The position numbers and the translations under genes were made by a program. Positions 7,110-11,720 of a DNA stretch of 11,720 nucleotides are shown one piece after another; positions within the stretch are counted from its first letter, which is position 1; each line of letters begins with the position of its first letter. Origin of the DNA: an uncultured Rikenellaceae bacterium (GTDB lineage: Bacteria > Bacteroidota > Bacteroidia > Bacteroidales > Rikenellaceae). The notes beneath the pieces were generated by a model. The model did no database searches and had not been told where the DNA came from. It saw only the letters and a list, made by a program, of their open reading frames with translations. The DNA is taken from NCBI GenBank assembly GCA_947074135.1, contig CAMTOL010000048.1, forward strand, positions 1-11,720. The letters run 5' to 3'.

Positions 7110-8405
7110 ATGTATAATAATCAGCAATTTATAGAATTAATAAGAAGAGAAGTAAAACCTGCACTTGGTTGCACCGAACCAGTTGCCGTAGCTCTAGCTG
7201 TGGCAAGGTCCGTCGAGGAGATAAAAAGTTTAGGCGAAGAGCCTCAAAAAGTGGTAGTAGAGGTAAGTCGAAATATATTGAAAAACGGTATGGGTGTTGG
7301 CATTCCGGGAACTGGAATGGTGGGGTTACACGTAGCCTCGGCAGCGGCTGTTGTTTGTGGTAAGAGCGAGTATGGACTCGAGGTTCTAAAAGACATCTGT
7401 CCAACCGTTGTTGAAGGAGCAAAAAAGTTAATTTCTAATAACAAGATTGAGATTAAACTAGCTGTAACTGAAGAGATGCTCTACATCTCGGCTACATCGA
7501 TTAGTGAGAACCATAGCGCTACAGCGACAATTATTCATCGCCACGATAATATTGTCAGAGTTGTGGTAGATGACAAAGAGATAGAGTGTTCCGATACCGG
7601 TTATATCCATAACCAAGAGTTGTTGACCGAAGAGATACGTCCAACTGTTCAACAAATTTATGATTTTGCTTCAAACGCCGATTTTTCGGAAATTAGCTTT
7701 ATTCTCGATGCGGCGAGACTTAATAAAAAGATATCGGACGAAGGGCTTAAAAACAGATACGGACTTCAGGTTGGTCGTACAGTCTATTACAATATGGGTG
7801 GCGATGTCTTTGGCAATGGACTTTTTGCTTACGCAATAGCACTTACTGCTGCTGCATCGGATGCTCGTATGGCTGGGTCAACACTCGCCGTTATGAGTAA
7901 TTCTGGCAGTGGTAATCAAGGCATTACGGCTACTATGCCAGTTGTGGCGGCTGCCGAGCGCTTCAATTCGAACGACGATCAGTTGGCTCGTGCGCTCATT
8001 GTGAGTCACCTTGTAGCTATTCATATTAAACAGAGCTTGGGGCGATTGTCGGCACTCTGCGGTTGCGTTGTAGCTTCGACTGGGTCGGCTTGCGGGATAA
8101 TTATGCTCAAAGGCGGTACTTACCAACAGATGGCGTTTGCTATCAAAAATATGGTTGGCAATATTACAGGTATGATTTGCGATGGAGCAAAGGTTGGTTG
8201 CGCTCTCAAAGTTGCTTCAGGTGTTGGAGCAGCGGTTCAATCGGCAATACTTGCGATGAACAATATTAGCGCGACCCACAACGACGGCATTATTGACGAC
8301 GATTTAGAACAGACTTTAAAAAACCTCTCGTCAATTGGCACCGAGGGAATGCAGTTTACCGATAGGCTGATGCTCGACATAATGCAGGGCAAACGCCACG
8401 TATAG
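7110..8405 (+). CDS. L-cysteine desulfidase family protein (UPF0597; CdsB/CyuA/YhaM-like), also annotated as serine dehydratase alpha family
   Basis: Members studied in other organisms are oxygen-sensitive [4Fe-4S] enzymes that split L-cysteine into sulfide, ammonia and pyruvate in the cytosol. Four cysteines fit the family's active-site plan: Cys21 in ALGCTEP (18-24), Cys317 in ALCGC, and Cys357 and Cys364 in MICDGAKVGCALK (355-367). The spacing between the last three (40 and 7 residues) equals that of Cys282, Cys322 and Cys329 of the Methanocaldococcus jannaschii enzyme (numbering from memory), where Cys25 is the counterpart of Cys21. SGSGNQGI (265-272) is another family signature. At 431 residues the protein is full length. 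It lies 35 bp after hutI and 37 bp before a cysteine synthase-like gene, which supports a cysteine substrate. A serine or other beta-elimination substrate remains possible. Confidence 0.85.
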   Translation: MYNNQQFIELIRREVKPALGCTEPVAVALAVARSVEEIKSLGEEPQKVVVEVSRNILKNGMGVGIPGTGMVGLHVASAAAVVCGKSEYGLEVLKDICPTVVEGAKKLISNNKIEIKLAVTEEMLYISATSISENHSATATIIHRHDNIVRVVVDDKEIECSDTGYIHNQELLTEEIRPTVQQIYDFASNADFSEISFILDAARLNKKISDEGLKNRYGLQVGRTVYYNMGGDVFGNGLFAYAIALTAAASDARMAGSTLAVMSNSGSGNQGITATMPVVAAAERFNSNDDQLARALIVSHLVAIHIKQSLGRLSALCGCVVASTGSACGIIMLKGGTYQQMAFAIKNMVGNITGMICDGAKVGCALKVASGVGAAVQSAILAMNNISATHNDGIIDDDLEQTLKNLSSIGTEGMQFTDRLMLDIMQGKRHV

Positions 8406-8442
8406 ATTTATATTTCGAATTAACTTTTTTCAACTTCTGCCT

Positions 8443-9492
8443 ATGAACCCAATCGTAAACCAAAAACTAGAGAATGCTCAACGAATGATTGGGCATACAC
8501 CTATGGTAGGTATTAGTTACCGATATAAAGGTGGCGAAATTCGCACAATCTACGCAAAAGTAGAATTCTATAACCTTAGTGGTAGTATTAAAGATAGAAT
8601 GGCGCTGCATATCATTAAATGCGCTTATGAGTGTGGTTCTCTCAAAGAGGGCGATACTATTGTAGAGGCAACGTCGGGCAATACAGGGATTGCGTTTTCG
8701 GCTCTTGGCGCAATGCTCGGTCACCCAGTTGTGATTTATATGCCTGATTGGATGAGTAGTGAACGTAAATCACTAATTTCGAGCTATGGAGCAGAGATTC
8801 GTTTAATCTCGAAAGAGCAAGGTGGTTTCTTGGGCTCTATTGCTCAAGCTGAAAATATGGCTAAAGAGCAACCAAACGTGTTCTTACCTCGCCAATTCGA
8901 CAACTGTGACAACTGCAACGCCCATACTCAAAGTACTGCAATAGAGGTTACAGCACAACTTGCCACTCTTGGACTTACCCCAGACGTTATGGTGGCTGGT
9001 GTTGGAACTGGTGGAACGATTATGGGTTTTAACAACTATTTGCGCCAAAAATTTCCAAACTCAAAGGTCCATCCGCTCGAACCATCAAACTCTCCAACGC
9101 TTAGAACAGGACACAAAGTTGGTAAGCATCGTATGCAGGGTATTTCTGATGAGTTTATCCCATCAATTGTTGAATTAGACCGTTTGGATAGAATTGTAGA
9201 TGTTGATGATGGAGATTCGATAATTATGGCGCAGATGTTGGCTAAAAAACTTGGTTTGGCAGTAGGCATTTCGTCGGGAGGAAACCTATTGGGAGCAATA
9301 GAATTAAAAGAGGAGAATCCCGATGCTACTGTGATTACGGTTTTTGCAGATGATAACAAAAAATACCTTTCTACCGACTATGCAAAACAAGAACTTATAA
9401 AAGAGGGTTTTGTGTCGCCACACATTGAACTTATCTCAATGGATGTTATACCCTGCTCTACTGAGATTTGCAGAAATTTTAAAGAGTTATAA
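8443..9492 (+). CDS. PLP-dependent cysteine synthase / beta-synthase family protein, divergent subtype
   Basis: Fold-type II PLP enzyme. Lys50 in NLSGSIKDRMA (44-54) should form the Schiff base, SGNTG (78-82) binds the substrate carboxylate, GTGGT (188-192) holds the PLP phosphate, and SSGGN (277-281) contains the serine facing the pyridine nitrogen. Classical members make cysteine from O-acetylserine and sulfide. Several usual blocks differ here: NLSGSIKDR instead of NP(x)GSVKDR, STAIEV (164-169) where TTGPEI is usual, and GISDEF (233-238) where GIGAGF is usual. Extra cysteines occur at 155 and 158 (DNCDNCNAH) and at 338 and 343 near the C-terminus. At 349 residues it is some 30-40 longer than CysK or CysM, the excess being at the C-terminus. 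Adjacent to a cysteine desulfidase-family gene, it may act in cysteine breakdown or exchange rather than synthesis; this is inference. Confidence 0.82.
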   Translation: MNPIVNQKLENAQRMIGHTPMVGISYRYKGGEIRTIYAKVEFYNLSGSIKDRMALHIIKCAYECGSLKEGDTIVEATSGNTGIAFSALGAMLGHPVVIYMPDWMSSERKSLISSYGAEIRLISKEQGGFLGSIAQAENMAKEQPNVFLPRQFDNCDNCNAHTQSTAIEVTAQLATLGLTPDVMVAGVGTGGTIMGFNNYLRQKFPNSKVHPLEPSNSPTLRTGHKVGKHRMQGISDEFIPSIVELDRLDRIVDVDDGDSIIMAQMLAKKLGLAVGISSGGNLLGAIELKEENPDATVITVFADDNKKYLSTDYAKQELIKEGFVSPHIELISMDVIPCSTEICRNFKEL

Positions 9493-9510
9493 TCTGTTTA
9501 CTTAACAGAT
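9492..9510 (+). other. Small hairpin after the cysteine synthase-like gene
   Basis: ATCTGTT (9492-9498) and AACAGAT (9504-9510) are perfect inverted repeats around a 5-nt loop, starting at the last base of the stop codon. No T-run follows (ACGATAG), so it is not a canonical intrinsic terminator. It may protect the 3' end of the hut transcript or end it weakly before the next promoter. Confidence 0.4.
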
Positions 9511-9565
9511 ACGATAGTTGAGGGCTGAAAACAAGTACCATAAATAAGTTTAACTTGAAATAAGA

Positions 9566-9597
9566 TTTGTAAATAGAAAAATTTTTTCATAAATTTA
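9566..9597 (+). promoter_or_regulatory. Bacteroidota-type promoter for the phosphofructokinase gene
   Basis: TTTG at 9566-9569 matches the -33 element. TAAATTTA at 9590-9597 matches TAnnTTTG at seven of eight positions as the -7 element, with 20 bp between them, close to the usual ~19. Transcription would begin near 9604, giving a leader of about 48 nt that is A/T-rich and has no Shine-Dalgarno sequence. This separates the gene from the hut cluster. Confidence 0.6.
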
Positions 9598-9651
9598 CGG
9601 TTAGCTTAATCTAAGTAATTTTTAAAAAACTTTTAAAAAAACCCAAATATT

Positions 9652-10875
9652 ATGAAACAATCAGTTGCAATTCTTTGTGCTGGAGGTCCAGCTCCAGGAA
9701 TCAACACAGTTATCGCTTCGGTAACTAAAATCTTTACCCAAAACGGTTTTCAAGTAATCGGTCTTAATGGTGGCTACAAAAGCCTTTTTTCTGACGAACC
9801 TGACTTTGTGTATCTCGATTTCGATTTCGCTGATAACATTTACTCTCGCGGTGGTTCTGCTCTAGTTATGAGCCGCTACAAACCAACTGACAAAGAGTTC
9901 AAAACAGACTTCTTCGAACGCTACAACGTTAAATGTTTGGTTACTATTGGTGGTGACGACACAGCTTCGACTGCAAACCGCCTAAGCAAATGGCTTAAAG
10001 AGCAAAACATTGACGTTAAAAGTATCCACGTTCCTAAAACAATTGATAACGACCTTCCACTTCCTGCTGGCTACCCTACTTTTGGTTACAACTCGGCTAA
10101 AGAAGAGGGTGTTAAACTAGCTACAACTCTTTACGAGGATGCTCGCACATCGGGCAACTGGTTTGTGGTTTCGGCAATGGGTCGTGAAGCTGGTCACCTT
10201 GCGTTTGGTATTGGTTCGGCTTGTCACTACCCAATGATTGTCATTCCGGAGATGTTTAACAAAACTCAAATGACTTTCGACAAAATCGCTCGTCTTGTAA
10301 TCTCATCAATGGTTAAACGTCGTTTGATGGGCATTCCTTACGGTGTGGCTATTATTTCTGAGGGTGTATTCCACTTTATGACCGACGAAGATGTAATCGG
10401 CACTGGTGTTAACTTCACCTACGACGAACATGGTCACCCTGAGCTAGGAAACGTGAGCAAATCACATATCTTCAATATGTTGGTTCAAGAACGTTTAAAA
10501 AATCTTCGCATTAAAGTAAAGAGTCGTCCTAACGAGATGGGTTATGAGCTTCGTTGTTGCCGCCCTATCGCTTACGACCTATCATACGCAACTCGCTTAG
10601 GTCTTGGAGTTTACGACCTATACTCTAAGGGCAATACAGGTTGTATGGTCACAGTTGGTCGTGACGGTTCGATTGAGCCTCTGTTTATGGATAGCGTAGC
10701 TGATGCAAAAGGCAAGATTAAGCCTCGTCTAGTTGATGTTGAAACCGATAAATTCAAACTTATTGCGCTCAATAACTTGCACTATATCACTCCAGAAGAT
10801 TATAAAAGAGCATCGAATTATGTTGATAATCCAGAGGATTATGATTTCCTTAAAATATTGGAATGGACTAAATAA
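9652..10875 (+). CDS. pfp: 6-phosphofructokinase, pyrophosphate-dependent type
   Basis: Glycolytic enzyme that phosphorylates fructose 6-phosphate to fructose 1,6-bisphosphate. GGPAPGIN (11-18) is the phosphate-donor loop. GGDD (100-103) carries Asp103 where ATP enzymes have Gly, and PKTIDND (128-134) has Lys129 where ATP enzymes have Gly; together these mark pyrophosphate as donor. Asp132 in TIDND is the catalytic base, and MGREAGHLA (176-184) contacts the sugar phosphate. Length is 407 residues, longer than the ~320 of E. coli PfkA. Codon use is strikingly regular: Arg almost always CGT or CGC, Asn AAC, Tyr TAC, with few ATA or AGA codons. This contrasts with the hut genes and suggests high expression. 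It has its own promoter and a strong terminator, so it is probably a single-gene unit. The reversible pyrophosphate reaction could also serve gluconeogenesis. Confidence 0.93.
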   Translation: MKQSVAILCAGGPAPGINTVIASVTKIFTQNGFQVIGLNGGYKSLFSDEPDFVYLDFDFADNIYSRGGSALVMSRYKPTDKEFKTDFFERYNVKCLVTIGGDDTASTANRLSKWLKEQNIDVKSIHVPKTIDNDLPLPAGYPTFGYNSAKEEGVKLATTLYEDARTSGNWFVVSAMGREAGHLAFGIGSACHYPMIVIPEMFNKTQMTFDKIARLVISSMVKRRLMGIPYGVAIISEGVFHFMTDEDVIGTGVNFTYDEHGHPELGNVSKSHIFNMLVQERLKNLRIKVKSRPNEMGYELRCCRPIAYDLSYATRLGLGVYDLYSKGNTGCMVTVGRDGSIEPLFMDSVADAKGKIKPRLVDVETDKFKLIALNNLHYITPEDYKRASNYVDNPEDYDFLKILEWTK

Positions 10876-10901
10876 AAAATTGCATTTTACTAAATTAAAT
10901 T

Positions 10902-10945
10902 AAAAAAAAGTGAGAGTTTGTAGGTTACAAGCTCTCACTTTTTTT
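10902..10945 (+). terminator. Strong bidirectional intrinsic terminator
   Basis: An A-run (10902-10909) is followed by a 13-bp stem, GTGAGAGTTTGTA (10910-10922) with TACAAGCTCTCAC (10926-10938), broken only by one G-T pair, a 3-nt loop GGT, and seven Ts (10939-10945). It ends phosphofructokinase transcription. The A-run on the other side gives it the form of a terminator on the minus strand as well. Confidence 0.9.
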
Positions 10946-10947
10946 AG

Positions 10948-10955
10948 TACTTTTG
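10948..10955 (+). promoter_or_regulatory. -7 promoter element for the MFS gene
   Basis: TACTTTTG matches the Bacteroidota TAnnTTTG consensus exactly and begins two bases after the terminator's T-run. Transcription would start about 7 nt downstream, giving a leader of about 14 nt before the ATG at 10976. The -33 position falls inside the terminator stem, and no TTTG is found there at normal spacing. Confidence 0.6.
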
Positions 10956-10975
10956 CGGCTCAAATCCTATCTGTT

Positions 10976-11641
10976 ATGAATAAAATTGAATATAAAGAGA
11001 ACTCCTACACTTTTTTAATTATCACCCTTGGTTTACTATCGGCTTTTGGTCCATTTGTGACAGATATGTATCTGCCCTGTATGCCAACAATGACATCGTT
11101 CTTTTCTACCAACTCTACATTTATACAATTGACCCTCACTGCTAGTATGATTGGACTCTCATTAGGTCAGCTCCTAGTAGGACCACTTAGCGACAAGTTA
11201 GGGCGACGCACACCACTTATCTGGTCGATGTATATCTTTATGATCTCTACATTGGTCTGCATCTTTGCACCAAATGTATATATCTTCATTGTTTTCAGGT
11301 TAATACAAGGTATGGCAGGAGCTGGAGGGGTTGTAATTTCCCGTTCAGTTGCTACCGACACCTACCAAGATAAAGAATTAGGTAAGATTTTAGCAATAAT
11401 TGGAGCTATTAATGGTATTGCTCCAGTTATCTCTCCTGTGATTGGTGGACTAATGATGGATTATACTGGTTGGCGTGGAATTTTCACAGTTCTGCTTGGC
11501 ATTGGAGTCTTAATCACACTTCTTTCATCTAAGTTCAAAGAATCACTACCTCAAAACCGAAGAATCGATAGTTCTGTTCTTAGCTCATTGACAGGGTTTG
11601 GTGTTGTGCTTCGCAAAACAGCATACCTAATGTATCCCTGA
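10976..11641 (+). CDS. Bcr/CflA-family MFS drug-resistance transporter (3'-partial)
   Basis: Inner-membrane proton-driven exporter of the 12-segment DHA1 type; members expel drugs such as bicyclomycin or sulfonamides, but the substrate here is unknown. Visible marks are DMYLPCMP (30-37) at the end of the first segment, typical of Bcr/CflA, motif A GPLSDKLGRR (69-78) in the loop after segment 2, and GIAPVISPVIGG (147-158), the antiporter motif C in segment 5. About six membrane segments are present. The start at 10976 is chosen because the upstream in-frame GTG at 10910 lies within the terminator and before the promoter. The frame stops at 11639-11641 after 221 codons, against about 400 for the family. 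The same frame beyond the stop still encodes family sequence, so this is a gene cut by the contig edge and damaged by errors, rather than a complete short protein. Confidence 0.85.
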   Translation: MNKIEYKENSYTFLIITLGLLSAFGPFVTDMYLPCMPTMTSFFSTNSTFIQLTLTASMIGLSLGQLLVGPLSDKLGRRTPLIWSMYIFMISTLVCIFAPNVYIFIVFRLIQGMAGAGGVVISRSVATDTYQDKELGKILAIIGAINGIAPVISPVIGGLMMDYTGWRGIFTVLLGIGVLITLLSSKFKESLPQNRRIDSSVLSSLTGFGVVLRKTAYLMYP

Positions 11642-11720
11642 CATCTTGTTATAATTTAAGAAGTTTTAATTTCCAACATAGCTTCATCCCCTTTCCTTCT
11701 GCAGGAGCATGACCGATACC
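11642..11720 (+). other. Continuation of the MFS reading frame past in-frame stops, at the damaged contig end
   Basis: Read in the same frame as the MFS gene, this stretch gives a second stop (TAA at 11654-11656) and then SNIASSPFLLQEHDRY, which is clearly the seventh-segment region of a Bcr/CflA protein (usually an SPF-(x)2-QEHYG-like block). Two stops without any frameshift, confined to the last ~85 bases, point to base-calling or low-coverage errors at the contig end. A recent pseudogene is the alternative. Confidence 0.65.

Noticed and set aside
7129..7444. Small overlapping open frames inside the cysteine desulfidase-like gene
   Set aside because: They overlap conserved codons around Cys21 and the glycine-rich region and have no features of their own.
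9492..9510. Hairpin as a proper intrinsic terminator of the hut cluster
   Set aside because: The stem is only 7 bp and no T-run follows, so it is listed only as a hairpin.
10917..10920. TTTG as a -33 element for the MFS promoter
   Set aside because: It is 27 bp from the -7 element, too far, and is buried in the terminator stem.
10910..10975. Upstream GTG start that would extend the MFS protein by 22 residues
   Set aside because: The GTG is the first base triplet of the terminator stem and precedes the promoter -7 element; the ATG at 10976 fits the family N-terminus.
1..11720. Mobile element, CRISPR array, tRNA or defence system
   Set aside because: No transposase, integrase, long terminal repeats, spaced direct repeats or cloverleaf sequences were found; the genes are ordinary metabolic ones apart from the points listed.

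Overview
The window looks like chromosomal DNA from a member of the Bacteroidota, most likely Bacteroidales; the genus cannot be told from the sequence. Three things support this: A/T-rich leaders with no AGGAGG ribosome binding site, TAnnTTTG-type -7 promoter elements, and the protein variants present (long-form urocanase, fused FTCD, pyrophosphate-type phosphofructokinase). All genes lie on the + strand. The window appears to be a whole assembled contig. Its first 18 bases match an Illumina adapter at 17 of 18 positions, and its last ~85 bases carry substitutions that break an otherwise recognisable reading frame.

Positions 1-9492 read as one co-directional histidine-degradation (hut) gene cluster. 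It starts with a 5'-truncated glutamate formimidoyltransferase/formimidoyl-THF cyclodeaminase fusion (ftcD). Then come urocanate hydratase (hutU), an exported M15 (VanX/VanY-like) zinc peptidase that begins directly after the hutU stop, histidine ammonia-lyase (hutH), imidazolonepropionase (hutI), an L-cysteine desulfidase family protein (UPF0597/CyuA-like), and an unusual PLP-dependent cysteine synthase-family enzyme. Gaps are 0-81 bp and hold no terminator. HutH, HutU, HutI and FTCD together take histidine via urocanate, imidazolonepropionate and formiminoglutamate to glutamate plus ammonia, with the one-carbon unit going to methenyl-THF. The last two genes suggest that cysteine/sulfide metabolism is co-expressed with histidine breakdown.

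Positions 9493-9651 hold a small hairpin and a good Bacteroidota promoter for a pyrophosphate-type 6-phosphofructokinase (9652-10875), whose codon use looks like that of a highly expressed gene. A strong bidirectional terminator follows, and directly after it a -7 element for a Bcr/CflA-family MFS exporter that runs off the right edge.

No tRNA, rRNA, CRISPR array, insertion sequence or transcriptional regulator was seen. The points most worth a second look are the M15 peptidase inside the hut cluster, the paired cysteine genes with non-canonical active-site motifs, the short tandem repeats just upstream of hut start codons, and the damaged contig ends.
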